From Spirosoma fluviale (GTDB lineage: Bacteria; Bacteroidota; Bacteroidia; Cytophagales; Spirosomataceae): DNA of 64,000 nucleotides. The notes below the pieces were generated by a model. The model ran no database searches. It was given only the letters and a program-made list of their open reading frames with translations, and had not been told where the DNA came from. Where the stretch lies: contig NZ_OCNH01000003.1 of NCBI RefSeq assembly GCF_900230225.1, forward strand, positions 992,001 through 1,056,000. The letters are read 5' to 3'. Positions 42,567 to 51,367 of this stretch are shown piece by piece. The position numbers and the translations under genes are program-made. Numbering within the stretch: position 1 is the first letter of the stretch; each line of letters starts with the position of its first letter.

Positions 42567-43046
42567 CTAGCTGGCAGATGGTAAGATCCACTGAGGAGTC
42601 GTTGTCAGTCGTTCCGGGAAATGCTTAACGGGCGTCTTGTCAATGGTCGAGCGACGCAGAACAGCCCGAACTTTTGCTTTTACTTCCAGCGGATTGAAGG
42701 GCTTAACCAAATAGCCATCGGCCCCGCTCTCCAGGCATTCGATGCGCGTGTTACTATCATCACTGTCCGACAGAACAATAATGGGCAAATGACTCAGTAA
42801 TGTACTCTCTCTAATGAGCCGGATGAGTTTACGACCGTCCAGCTGGTCCATTTTCAGCTCAGTGATAATGAGTGCCGGCGAGTTACCCTGTTCGAGCCAG
42901 TGCATAGCTTCCATACCATTCGAGACGTACTTAATGGTAAATTCGGACTGGAGGGTTTGGCGGAGAATACCTGCGATAAAACGATCTTCATCGACAAGTA
43001 AAATGGTCGAAGAAGCCGTTGCCAGAGAGGAGAAGTTATAGTTCAT
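42567..43046 (-). CDS. Single-domain response regulator with Glu at the phospho-acceptor site
   Basis: The 159-residue protein is a receiver domain with a 35-residue tail and no output domain. The acidic pair (LLVDED, residues 17-21), Ser93 (IIVLSDSD) and Lys115 (GYLVKPFNP) are all present. The acceptor position in ALIITELKMDQLDG is Glu63 in place of Asp, and the following Pro is also gone (MD in place of MP). Glu can mimic phospho-Asp, so the domain may be locked active. It lies directly upstream of the sugar transferase gene with its own pseudo-receiver. A regulatory role in EPS start-up is inferred. Confidence 0.87.
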   Translation of the reverse strand: MNYNFSSLATASSTILLVDEDRFIAGILRQTLQSEFTIKYVSNGMEAMHWLEQGNSPALIITELKMDQLDGRKLIRLIRESTLLSHLPIIVLSDSDDSNTRIECLESGADGYLVKPFNPLEVKAKVRAVLRRSTIDKTPVKHFPERLTTTPQWILPSAS

Positions 43047-43109
43047 TTTCTACAGGTTGATTGAATGTTAGTGATTGGATTTCAGAGAGTCAGTTGGTGA
43101 GGTAGGTCG

Positions 43110-44690
43110 TCATCGTTTAATGAATCGTTTTGATACGGAACCAGAAGCTGTTTCGACTTTTAAGACATACAAGCCAGCCGCCAATGACTTCACAGACAGG
43201 TTGATACTCGTAGTTGGTTCAGAATCAAACAGAAGCACTTCCCTGCCGGTAGTGGAGTACACTTTTACCTGCTGAATTGCCTCAGGCGACCAGAGTGAGA
43301 GCTGGTCGTCGCAGGGGGAGGGATAGACGGTTATGAGCTGGTCGTTGACGGGGTAGTATTCGTAAGCACCAATGTCAATTTGCCGACCTATTGGGCGACG
43401 GTTGTTATCCAAATCCATACTGATCTGACTACCCGTGCGGCTAAGGCCGGAATCAATCAATTTTGAGGTACCCTTCAGGCGGAAATTGCCTTCGGCGGGA
43501 TTGATGAACCCGATCGAATCAATATCCGACGTCATGAAGTTGCCGGCCACCTCGGCGGGAACGTCCTGTGCCATCGTAATGTAGCGACGCCCTTTTCCAA
43601 CCCTGGCAATGATGTTGTTGATGACCAGGTTCCTGTTGGTTTCGTTGTATAATTTGATGGCTTCCTCGCCGGTATTGATGAGGGTGTTGTTGGCAAAGAG
43701 GATGGGCGTATTGGCTTCTGTACCAGGCCGGTTGTCGCAAAAGATCGCATTGATAGTACTGTTCACGATCAGGTTGTTGTATATCCGCATGTTACCGCCA
43801 TTGCCAATGACGATCAGGCCTACTGCTGGTGAATTGGAAATCTGATTGTTGTAAAAGCTGCCGCCTACCCCACCGCCGAGTTGTACGCCATTATTTTGAA
43901 AAGAGGCAAACGGCTTAAGACCAGTGTTTCTAACAATGTTGTGATGAACAACTGCATCGGGTGCTGCAGCATATTGAAGACCCTCTGTACCCGTTCTTTC
44001 GATCAGATTGTGGTGAATTTCAAGGCCATAGATACTATGAGGATAGATGAGCTTTGGTTGATTTCCACAGGCCATTTTGTAGCCTTCGTTCCAGAAAGAG
44101 CTGCCAATGTAGATGCCTTCGCTGTCTGTATCGTGAATGTAATTGTGGTGTACTTTCACATTCCGTATAGCCAGGTTTTCACGCCAGGTAGTGGAATCAC
44201 AAGTGGGGTCTGTCTTGACCATAATACCGGCAAAGCCAGAACCGGCAATTTCAACATGATCGATCTCACAGTCGGAGCTTTTGTTCTCTACCCGAACTGC
44301 CTGACCACCCGTACCGGTTTTTTCTACCAATATGCCGTACTCAAGATCAGGCGATCCGGAGCCGGATAGAATGAAGTTCTTGGAAAAGTAGAATTGTATA
44401 CCCGCCGGAGACTTGTCTGCACTGACGATCACTTTCCCCCCATTATTCGTAAACCGTATTGGCTTTTCCGCTGTACCTGCAAAATCACTGAAGTGCAAAT
44501 TAGTGTACGTGCCAGCCTGTATACATACCGTTTGTCCGGGACGAATGCCCAGGGTGCCATTTTTATAGAGTCCACTCTTTGTTATTGTATAATCACATGT
44601 ATAAGTGGTGCTAGTCTGTGCGCACACGATGGTTCGTAGGCACACAGTAAAAATCACCGATATAATGTAAGTAAATACTAGTGGCTTCAT
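43110..44690 (-). CDS. Secreted right-handed beta-helix protein with T9SS C-terminal sorting domain (paralogue of 20916-22526)
   Basis: The 526-residue protein has a signal peptide (VFTYIISVIFTVCLRTIVCA), the same opening domain as its paralogue (GIRPGQTVCIQAGTYTNLHF) and a row of parallel beta-helix coils (EIHHNLIERTGTEGLQYA, FYNNQISNSPAVGLIVIGN, IYNNLIVNSTINAIFCDN). The end VYPSPCDDQLSLWSPE, followed by LAAGLYVLKVETASGSVSK, is a type A T9SS sorting domain. It is the first gene of the EPS cluster, while the paralogue is the last. It is probably a polymer-acting or polymer-binding surface protein, and its exact activity is unknown. Confidence 0.82.
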   Translation of the reverse strand: MKPLVFTYIISVIFTVCLRTIVCAQTSTTYTCDYTITKSGLYKNGTLGIRPGQTVCIQAGTYTNLHFSDFAGTAEKPIRFTNNGGKVIVSADKSPAGIQFYFSKNFILSGSGSPDLEYGILVEKTGTGGQAVRVENKSSDCEIDHVEIAGSGFAGIMVKTDPTCDSTTWRENLAIRNVKVHHNYIHDTDSEGIYIGSSFWNEGYKMACGNQPKLIYPHSIYGLEIHHNLIERTGTEGLQYAAAPDAVVHHNIVRNTGLKPFASFQNNGVQLGGGVGGSFYNNQISNSPAVGLIVIGNGGNMRIYNNLIVNSTINAIFCDNRPGTEANTPILFANNTLINTGEEAIKLYNETNRNLVINNIIARVGKGRRYITMAQDVPAEVAGNFMTSDIDSIGFINPAEGNFRLKGTSKLIDSGLSRTGSQISMDLDNNRRPIGRQIDIGAYEYYPVNDQLITVYPSPCDDQLSLWSPEAIQQVKVYSTTGREVLLFDSEPTTSINLSVKSLAAGLYVLKVETASGSVSKRFIKR

Positions 44691-45654
44691 GCAGATTTAT
44701 TGATTTAACAGGGCTATTCGAGTAAGTTCCTTTGCCGAAAATCGTGTGACTTAGTTGCGAAATCTACTCAGCGTAATTGGGTAGTTATTCAAAAGATGAA
44801 TACTAAAATTGAACATGATTAATCTGTTTTTTTATGTATTTCAGATTAATGGATATTTATTATTCGGTTGAGCTGAATCAAATTTTTTCAATAAGATCTA
44901 TGTGATTTTACTGAAATCTATTGGCTTTGTAGTCTTCTGTTCGAATGCTTGATTTTGCAAGTTTGAAGGGTAATTTTTGTTGAAAAACAGCCCACTTTAC
45001 CAGTTCTTTGAACTCTTGTATATCTGAAGTTTTCGGAGTAGATAAAGGTAGGATGACCGAAAAAACAGGCTTTATAAAAGCAAATTTCATGCTGGTATAT
45101 TTCATAGTGTTTTGTGGAGTTGAAGTTTTTTTTGGTTTACCTACCAATTAATAAATAATCGTTAATGGTCAGTATACCTGATATTCATCCGCCTAATTAA
45201 TGAACGGTTTAACCGTGCTATCAAAATAAGATAACCTCACTGTAGCGCTGTTTGTACCAACTTTATAAAGCGTAACATTCGTTGTCGTTGTGTCAAAAAA
45301 ACGGTAGAGTGTTATTATTGACACAATGCCTAACCTCTTACTTTTCAAACGGTCATCTAAGCCTGTAATTGATCAAAGAATTGGTTGTTTAGGAGGCCAA
45401 GCCAGATCCACCAGAGTCAAATCGGGAGTCGTTTCAGGAGACCAGCAGGGCGTTAGGGAGGAGGAGGAAAATCAACTGCCTTCACGACTACTTGTCTTAC
45501 CCCTTCGGCCTTCAAGCGTGGATTTCTAAGCTGACTCACGTTTTATTCTTTGACAGAACCTATGAAAATCAACTAGTTAAATTATTGTCAGCTTGTTCTT
45601 GACAGCCCTTCCCTTATTTTGGATCGGGCGCATGGATGACTATCCGATAAGGGA
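44691..45654. other. 964-base AT-rich gap upstream of the beta-helix gene
   Basis: The gap separates the first EPS gene from the LytTR regulator. Two short frames (44908-45147 minus, 79 codons; 45326-45529 plus, 67 codons) have no support. A short inverted repeat, TTGTGTCAA at 45288-45296 with TTGACACAA at 45318-45326, could be a regulator site. The EPS promoter should lie here, near the beta-helix start. No gene is called. Confidence 0.4.
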
Positions 45655-45662
45655 TCAGGGCT
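45604..45662 (-). terminator. Stem-loop across the LytTR gene end
   Basis: AGCCCTTCCCTTAT at 45604-45617 pairs with ATAAGGGATCAGGGCT at 45647-45662, apart from a two-base bulge. The right arm includes the last codons of the LytTR gene. It probably protects or ends that transcript. No T-run is evident. Confidence 0.45.
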
Positions 45663-45978
45663 TTGGAAGGTTTAATTTCGTGGCTGTCTGAACGATCCGT
45701 TTACGTGAAACGGAGAGAACTTGGCCGCTGCTTAGTTTAACCCAATAGTCCTGATATCCTCTGCTGGTAAGCTCCTGGACGTACACTGGATTTATTAAAC
45801 TTGATTTATGAATGCGTACAAAGTCGGGTAGTTTGTTCGCAATATATTTCAGTGTATAAGGAATTGATTGGTATTTTCCATCCTGCAAATGCATACGGGT
45901 GTAGTTTCCATCGCCCTCTAACCAAATGATTGAATTAGTCGGCATTAAAAAGAGAAGTTTTGGATAAGCTGTCATCAT
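45655..45978 (-). CDS. Stand-alone LytTR-type DNA-binding regulator
   Basis: The protein is about 107 residues from ATG 45978 (MMTAYPKLLFLM). A start 12 codons further upstream is less likely, and ATG 45975 is also possible. The whole protein is one LytTR domain: IIWLEGDGNYTRMHLQDGK, IPYTLKYIANKLPDFVRIHK and SSLINPVYVQEL, and a closing LSSGQVLSVSRKRI. There is no receiver domain. It reads towards the EPS cluster on the same strand, 964 bases upstream of the first gene, and so is the nearest candidate regulator. How it senses input is not visible. Confidence 0.85.
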   Translation of the reverse strand: MMTAYPKLLFLMPTNSIIWLEGDGNYTRMHLQDGKYQSIPYTLKYIANKLPDFVRIHKSSLINPVYVQELTSRGYQDYWVKLSSGQVLSVSRKRIVQTATKLNLPKP

Positions 45979-47087
45979 AATGTGAATATAAAAGAGGTTG
46001 TAAAAAGTAGTCAATAACTAAAAAGTTATCTGGTTGAAAAGAAATTTTTGGTTAAACTGCCTGTTAATCTTGGTTAGAAAAATGCAAGCTTATTTTCTAG
46101 CCTATTGTCTCCACTAATAAGCCTCCCACCAATGTGTCAATGTTGTTAATAACTCAACTGAGTTGATTTGTCAAATTTGATTGCATCCATCATCTTTTGA
46201 TAGTTGAATCTGATAAAACTTGTTTACTGCGTTGGACGATTCAATGATAGAGCAATTCATAACGACACACAATAAATTAACTGAATTTTGATTCTAAGAT
46301 TTTATCAAAATACCTTACTTTAACATAGTGTACATACCTGTTTAGGTATTGGTACAACGTGTTTACGGTATTTGCAGATAATAAATAGTCGAGTTTAGAT
46401 TTTTTCCCTTGTCAATCATGCATTAATATTCAACTTAAAATTGCTTTTGTACAAAATTTAGGCTTTGTACATTTAAGTTGTTAATACGTATAGTAATTCA
46501 AAGGGGTTTCGACCAATATTATAGTAGATTTTCATCTCAGAAAAGGTGTTGCCGAACCTTATGAGTGTTTTTATTGTTTTGGCAATTTTTACAGCCTGTG
46601 CCAAGTAATTGCTTATTCATTTTGCTTCATTTGGTATTGATGATGTTTAGACTGCAAAGTCTTTGCTTTATGAATGGCTAACTTTGGTTTATTTCGTGAA
46701 TGGTATGTTGCTAAAATCCTATAAAATAGATAGGGAGTTTATGTATTGACTATCAAAGAGATTTATCTAGTACTTTTATTAAGAAAACTTTAATTTAACT
46801 TCTATATAATATACAAATTGTTGATGAATGATTATAAGTCTAGTCTTAATTAGATGCATAGTATATATTTATTAATTGGCGTATATGAGCATGCTAGTTT
46901 TATATATAATTACCTGTATTAAATAGATAAATGGAGGAAATAAGTTAATTAGTGATGTTTTGTGCCATAAGTACGATTTGTTAGACCCCTTGGATTGATG
47001 TATGTGCATCATTAACAAGGCAAAAAATCTATTACCGTATAGTAAATTTGAGTATTTATCATACCGTTCGGTCATTAAAGGAGCTTT
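45979..47087. other. 1.1-kb AT-rich stretch between LytTR and cas6, no gene seen
   Basis: The sequence is strongly AT-rich, with many stops in all frames. The only short frame (46872-47093 minus) overlaps the cas6 start and is unconvincing. No CRISPR repeat, tRNA or transposase piece was recognised. A good Shine-Dalgarno, AAAGGAG, stands at 47078-47084, just before the cas6 ATG. The base composition resembles the gap upstream of cas8b at 16105-17064. Confidence 0.45.
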
Positions 47088-47960
47088 ATGCAATTTAAAC
47101 TTACTCTCCGCCCTGCCAGCGCGAAAACACTTGTACCTTTTAATTACGCATATAGATTAAGTGGATTTATATATTCGGTTTTAACTGAAGCTGATGCCCG
47201 GTACGCTCGTTTTTTACATGAGGAGGGCTACCCCCTAACCAGCACGCGACGGTTCAAACTCTTTACGTTTTCAGATTTGATCATGCCGCGTATCGTTGTC
47301 GATGTTAAGGCAGGCGGGATGTGGGTTAATTCGCCTTATATCGAATGGGTCGTTAGCTTTTATATGGATACAGCGGCCCAGCACTTTTTAATGGGCCTCT
47401 TTCAGGATCAGCGGTGTGTGATTGTGTCGACGCCACGCGGGGCGAATCCGCGCCAAGCGACTCCGTGCCAGGCAGAGTTCATCATCGACCGCATAGAGGC
47501 CGTCCCGGTACGGATTGTCAGTCAAAGGGTTCAACTCCGTACGTTGTCGCCCGTGGTTATTGCGCTCAAAGATGAGCGTGGTATGGATCAGTATTTACAT
47601 CCCGCCCATGAACAGTTCGGGCCATTGCTTGTCGCTAATTTGTGGGCAAAATACGGTAGTACTCAGGTAAACAAACCGGTAACCGTACTACCTGGCCATA
47701 ACCCGCCTGACGGAGTGCTGAGTTATCGATTGTTGCCCAATCCAGACGGAAAGGCTGTCAGCAAAGACAGGACAACACAGCCTAAGTCAAGGTTACTCAC
47801 CATAAAAGAAGGCTCGCGGGCGCAGACTCAGTTACGTGGGTACTATGACTTTATGTTTGAATTGGAGGGGCCACCCGAACTGCTGGAACTGGCCGTACTG
47901 GCGGGGGTAGGACGCTATAACGCAGAGGGCTGCGGCTGCGTTAGTGTAATTGAGACATAA
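47088..47960 (+). CDS. cas6: CRISPR pre-crRNA endoribonuclease Cas6
   Basis: The 290-residue protein has the Cas6 layout. An N-terminal RAMP ferredoxin fold opens with MQFKLTLRPASAKTLVPFNY and AYRLSGFIYSVL, a middle segment reads FKLFTFSDLIMP, and the glycine-rich C-terminal loop GVGRYNAEGCGC, followed by VSVIE, is the signature of the family. It cuts precursor CRISPR RNA in each repeat. A good ribosome site (AAAGGAG) lies before the ATG. It stands alone, with no other cas gene adjacent: the cas8b-cas7-cas5 genes are 26 kb away. In complete I-B loci cas6 usually precedes cas8b, so the locus has been rearranged. Confidence 0.88.
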   Translation: MQFKLTLRPASAKTLVPFNYAYRLSGFIYSVLTEADARYARFLHEEGYPLTSTRRFKLFTFSDLIMPRIVVDVKAGGMWVNSPYIEWVVSFYMDTAAQHFLMGLFQDQRCVIVSTPRGANPRQATPCQAEFIIDRIEAVPVRIVSQRVQLRTLSPVVIALKDERGMDQYLHPAHEQFGPLLVANLWAKYGSTQVNKPVTVLPGHNPPDGVLSYRLLPNPDGKAVSKDRTTQPKSRLLTIKEGSRAQTQLRGYYDFMFELEGPPELLELAVLAGVGRYNAEGCGCVSVIET

Positions 47961-48015
47961 ACTCGTCCATGCTATGCTAATACGTCGTGACGACCGGAAA
48001 CAGCATGGACGAGTT
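47960..48015. terminator. 14-bp stem-loop directly after cas6
   Basis: AACTCGTCCATGCT at 47960-47973 is the exact complement of 48002-48015. The arms begin at the last base of the cas6 stop codon. The loop is about 28 bases and there is no long T-run. It likely ends the cas6 transcript before the convergent amidase gene. Confidence 0.6.
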
Positions 48016-48085
48016 CTAAAGCGCGTTTATCAGGCGTTTAGCGGTAGTGAGCAGGCTCTTGCCCCTTGTTCGTTATTGATCGCAA

Positions 48086-49708
48086 TCAAGCCGGAACCAA
48101 TGACTTCGTGAAGGGTGGGCGTATGCGTTTCTTCGAAGCCTGTTCATAGGCGTAGCCTATGGTTAGCAGTGCCCCTTCCTGATAGGCACTGGCAATGAAC
48201 GAAAGACCAACCGGTAAACCATGTACCATACCCATTGGGACGGTAATATGTGGATACCCTGCCATAGCTGCCGGTGGACAGAAATAAAAGCCCGTGTCAT
48301 AGTCCCCGTTTATCAGGTCGATACAGCCTGCAAAGCCTATGCTGGTGCCGCAGATAGCATCCAGTTTAGCGGAGGTCATTAATTTGTCGATCAACTGGCG
48401 GGATGTTCGGGTCTTGGCCAGCGCATCCGTGTATTCCTTACTGGTCAATGCGCCTTTGGCCTCACTGCTTTCGAGCGTCTCCTGCTTGAAGAAAGGCATG
48501 GCTTTAGCCTCATTTTTTCGATTAAAGGCGATCACCTCCGCCAGCGATTTAACGCCTGCATTGGCCGATGCCAGGTACTGGTTTACGCCATCCTTAAATT
48601 CGTATTGAAGTACCGTAAACTCCGCTCCACCAATGGGATTGAGCTGGTTGAGAAGCTCAACCTCAACAATAACTGCTCCCTGCCTTTTCAATACGTCAAT
48701 CGCTTGCCTGAACAGGCCAACAACACCTTCGTGACCCTTCAGAAACGATTTTTCTACCCCAATGCGTTTACCCGACAAACCATCGTCCTTTAAAAAGGGG
48801 GTGTAATCGGTTATAGCTTTGCCCTGGCTTTCGGCCGTAACGGCATCGGTTGGATCAATACCAGCCATGATACCCAGCAAAATGGCGGCATCCGTTACCG
48901 TGCGGGTCATGGGTCCGGCGGTGTCCTGCGTCTTCGAGATGGGAATGATACCGCTGCGGCTCACCAGCCCTACGGTTGGCTTAATCCCGACAACGCCACA
49001 AAACGAGGCAGGAGCAATAACGGAACCATCCGTTTCGGTACCTACGGCCACGGCGCATAAATTAGCCGATACGGCCGCGCCTGAACCCGAGCTGGAGCCG
49101 CAAGGACTGCGGTCCAGCACAAAGGGGTTGCGGGTTTGCCCACCCCGGCTGCTCCAGCCGCTGCTCGACCGGGTCGAGCGAAAGTTAGCCCATTCACTGA
49201 GGTTTGTTTTACCAAGAATAACCGCCCCGGCGTCGCGCAGCTTTTTGGCGACAAAGGCATCTTTTGCCGCTTTATGGCCCTCCAGCGCCAGAGCACCGGC
49301 AGTTGTCATCATCTGGTCGCCGGTGTCGATATTATCTTTTAGTAGGATCGGAATACCATGAAGCGGCCCCCGTAGTTTGCCCGCTTTCCGCTCCTGATCC
49401 ATAGTGTTGGCGATCGATAGGGCGTCGGGGTTTAGTTCGATAACGGAATTGAGGCCCGGCCCTTGCTTATCAATAGCCTGAATACGGTCCAGGTAGAGCT
49501 GGGTAATGGCCGCCGACGAGTACTGGCCCGACTCCATTTTTTGCTGAAGTTCGGTGATCGTTGCTTCATTCAGGTCAAAATCGTCGGTAAACGCTGCGGT
49601 GTCATTCTCCTTTGCTGTCTGTTTAGGCGACGAGCAGGCCGCTACGGTAAGTGTACTGGCAGATAGGGTAACCGCCGAACTGTTCTTAATAAAGCTCCGT
49701 CTGTTCAT
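48086..49708 (-). CDS. Amidase-signature-family amidase, exported
   Basis: The 540-residue protein has an N-terminal NRRSFIKNSSAV segment (twin-arginine-like) and a lipobox-like AACSS, so it is probably exported and perhaps a lipoprotein. The amidase signature is complete: the catalytic Lys in PILLKDNIDTGDQMMTTAGA, the Ser-rich segment CGSSSGSGAAVSANLCAVAV and GTETDGSVIAPASFCGVVG, with the Ser-cisSer-Lys triad. Near the C-terminus PPAAMAGYPHITVPMG is also typical. It hydrolyses an amide bond; the substrate is unknown. It is convergent with cas6 and 33 bases upstream of the SGNH hydrolase gene. Confidence 0.92.
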   Translation of the reverse strand: MNRRSFIKNSSAVTLSASTLTVAACSSPKQTAKENDTAAFTDDFDLNEATITELQQKMESGQYSSAAITQLYLDRIQAIDKQGPGLNSVIELNPDALSIANTMDQERKAGKLRGPLHGIPILLKDNIDTGDQMMTTAGALALEGHKAAKDAFVAKKLRDAGAVILGKTNLSEWANFRSTRSSSGWSSRGGQTRNPFVLDRSPCGSSSGSGAAVSANLCAVAVGTETDGSVIAPASFCGVVGIKPTVGLVSRSGIIPISKTQDTAGPMTRTVTDAAILLGIMAGIDPTDAVTAESQGKAITDYTPFLKDDGLSGKRIGVEKSFLKGHEGVVGLFRQAIDVLKRQGAVIVEVELLNQLNPIGGAEFTVLQYEFKDGVNQYLASANAGVKSLAEVIAFNRKNEAKAMPFFKQETLESSEAKGALTSKEYTDALAKTRTSRQLIDKLMTSAKLDAICGTSIGFAGCIDLINGDYDTGFYFCPPAAMAGYPHITVPMGMVHGLPVGLSFIASAYQEGALLTIGYAYEQASKKRIRPPFTKSLVPA

Positions 49709-49741
49709 GAAGTTGGGTTGTGGTAAAAAATAGGGGTATGG

Positions 49742-50569
49742 CTAACGATATTGTTTAATGATCTTAACCAGCTTATGGCTAATTAGAGAATAGCCCGCAT
49801 CGGATGGGTGAAGACCATCGTACGTTTTGTCAATAGCCTCCATCGGATACGGATACTCGTCGGTTTCCGGGTTAAATGGTACGTCGATGAATTTCGGATA
49901 GGGGTAATTAGTGTACACACCTGTTTTTGGGTCTTTCAGTCGTTTGTATTTAACTAGTTTCTTCGCGTCTAAACCGCGCATGTGGTAAAGATCAACAACG
50001 GGGAGGTGTTCGTAGCGACCAATGGAATCAATGGCATTGGCAAACGACTCAAGTAGTTGACCGTTTTTGGGTTTGTACGAGCCGTACGCGTTGTTCTTGA
50101 AATTGGTCAGGTAGACAAAGTCCACCCGCTGCATGGGGGTAATCAGGATGATCGGAGCCTGTGGGTTGAGTGTGCGGAGTTTGTTGATAATGATTCGAAA
50201 GGAGCCATATACCGTAGCATTGCCAGTGTTGCGCTCATAATCGGCCAGGGTGCCCAAAGGTCGGCCGGCCCACCAGTCATTCGTGCCCAAAAAGACCGAA
50301 TAGAGATCGGCTTTGACCAAGCCCAGTGTTTCGATCGAAGACGCAATCCGGCCCGCTGTCCACCCATTATGCCCCTGGTTCGTATACTGTATGTAGGGCA
50401 ACTGCTCTTTCACACGGGTCATGTAACCTTTAGTGATCCGGTTGCCCGTTTCGTCCAGATGCTCGTTTAAATAGGTGATCGAATCGCCAATGGCTACCCA
50501 GGAAATCTCTTTATGGGTGAATGAACTCGTCAGAAAGACCAGAGCCAGGATAAGAAAGTACTTGTTCAT
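49742..50569 (-). CDS. SGNH/GDSL-family hydrolase, secreted
   Basis: This 275-residue protein starts at 50569 (MNKYFLILALVFL) with a signal peptide; the longer frame upstream is not needed. Block I is WVAIGDSITYLNEH with the nucleophile Ser. Block III-type Gly and Asn are in FLGTNDWW. Block V is DGLHPSDAGY with the Asp-x-x-His pair. It is therefore a complete SGNH hydrolase, an esterase or lipase type acting on an acyl or acetyl ester outside the cytoplasm. It is next to the amidase on the same strand. Confidence 0.9.
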   Translation of the reverse strand: MNKYFLILALVFLTSSFTHKEISWVAIGDSITYLNEHLDETGNRITKGYMTRVKEQLPYIQYTNQGHNGWTAGRIASSIETLGLVKADLYSVFLGTNDWWAGRPLGTLADYERNTGNATVYGSFRIIINKLRTLNPQAPIILITPMQRVDFVYLTNFKNNAYGSYKPKNGQLLESFANAIDSIGRYEHLPVVDLYHMRGLDAKKLVKYKRLKDPKTGVYTNYPYPKFIDVPFNPETDEYPYPMEAIDKTYDGLHPSDAGYSLISHKLVKIIKQYR

Positions 50570-51367
50570 CGTCGGTACTGGGCAGCCTTCATACAGGATT
50601 GCCCTGGAAAAGGGTAGGGTTAAATCAATGTTTTGTAAAACCACGCACTGTTGTAATGGATCGTGTTTCGAAAAATAAACCGATTTCTTTCAGAAAGCAC
50701 TTTGCCAATGCATTATTACCGTAAGCGACTCAGGCGGGTCTAATGCACGCCAGCCATTTGGCCTTTTATAAGTGAGCAGTTATTTACAACACGTACGTTG
50801 TCTATTGACATTTACTATATCATACATAAATAAAAAAATCGTAATTTAAGAATCATAATGTATGAGTATATATACTCTAAAAGCATATCTTACAATATCG
50901 TTTTTGAGCCTCTTGTACCACCTCGATTCCCGCATCAATTTAAACGAATCCAGGCCAGAATCTCAATTACCACAAGTAGTCATATTTCTTCTATAGTTGA
51001 CTAGAGGGCTCGTCTAACTTAATAGGGTATAAAAGGAATAGACTGTACAAGGAAATTTTAAACCAAACATAACGCTGATTTATTTGCACTATTCAGTCCA
51101 TTGTACTTTTTTTGCTACGGTAAATATCATTTTAACCATTAAATACATAAATATGACACTAAATGCTCTTTCCACTATGGACTCATTGAATGAACCAATA
51201 AGTTGATAAAGTTTGTAAAAAAACGTCTCGTAAAACAGCTAGCCTTGTCTGATCTTAGTGTCGCTAAAACGGAATAGTATAGTTGTTTAGGTTACGTTTT
51301 AATTGCTTTTCTTCCTGCTGTTTATACTTAGTGAATTTTGTTGAGTGTTAAATCAATTACTATCACT
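50570..51367. other. 800-base AT-rich gap upstream of the SusC gene
   Basis: Both neighbours diverge from here, so promoters for the SGNH hydrolase (- strand) and the SusCD operon (+ strand) should lie in it. Bases 50790-51340 are AT-rich without coding frames. I could not pick a confident TAnnTTTG element. No repeat or RNA gene stood out. Confidence 0.4.

Noticed and set aside
44908..45529. Short frames upstream of the beta-helix gene
   Set aside because: They lack homology and codon bias, and are better explained as non-coding leader sequence.
46872..47093. 73-codon - strand frame overlapping the cas6 start
   Set aside because: It overlaps the cas6 ribosome site and start, and it has no recognisable features.
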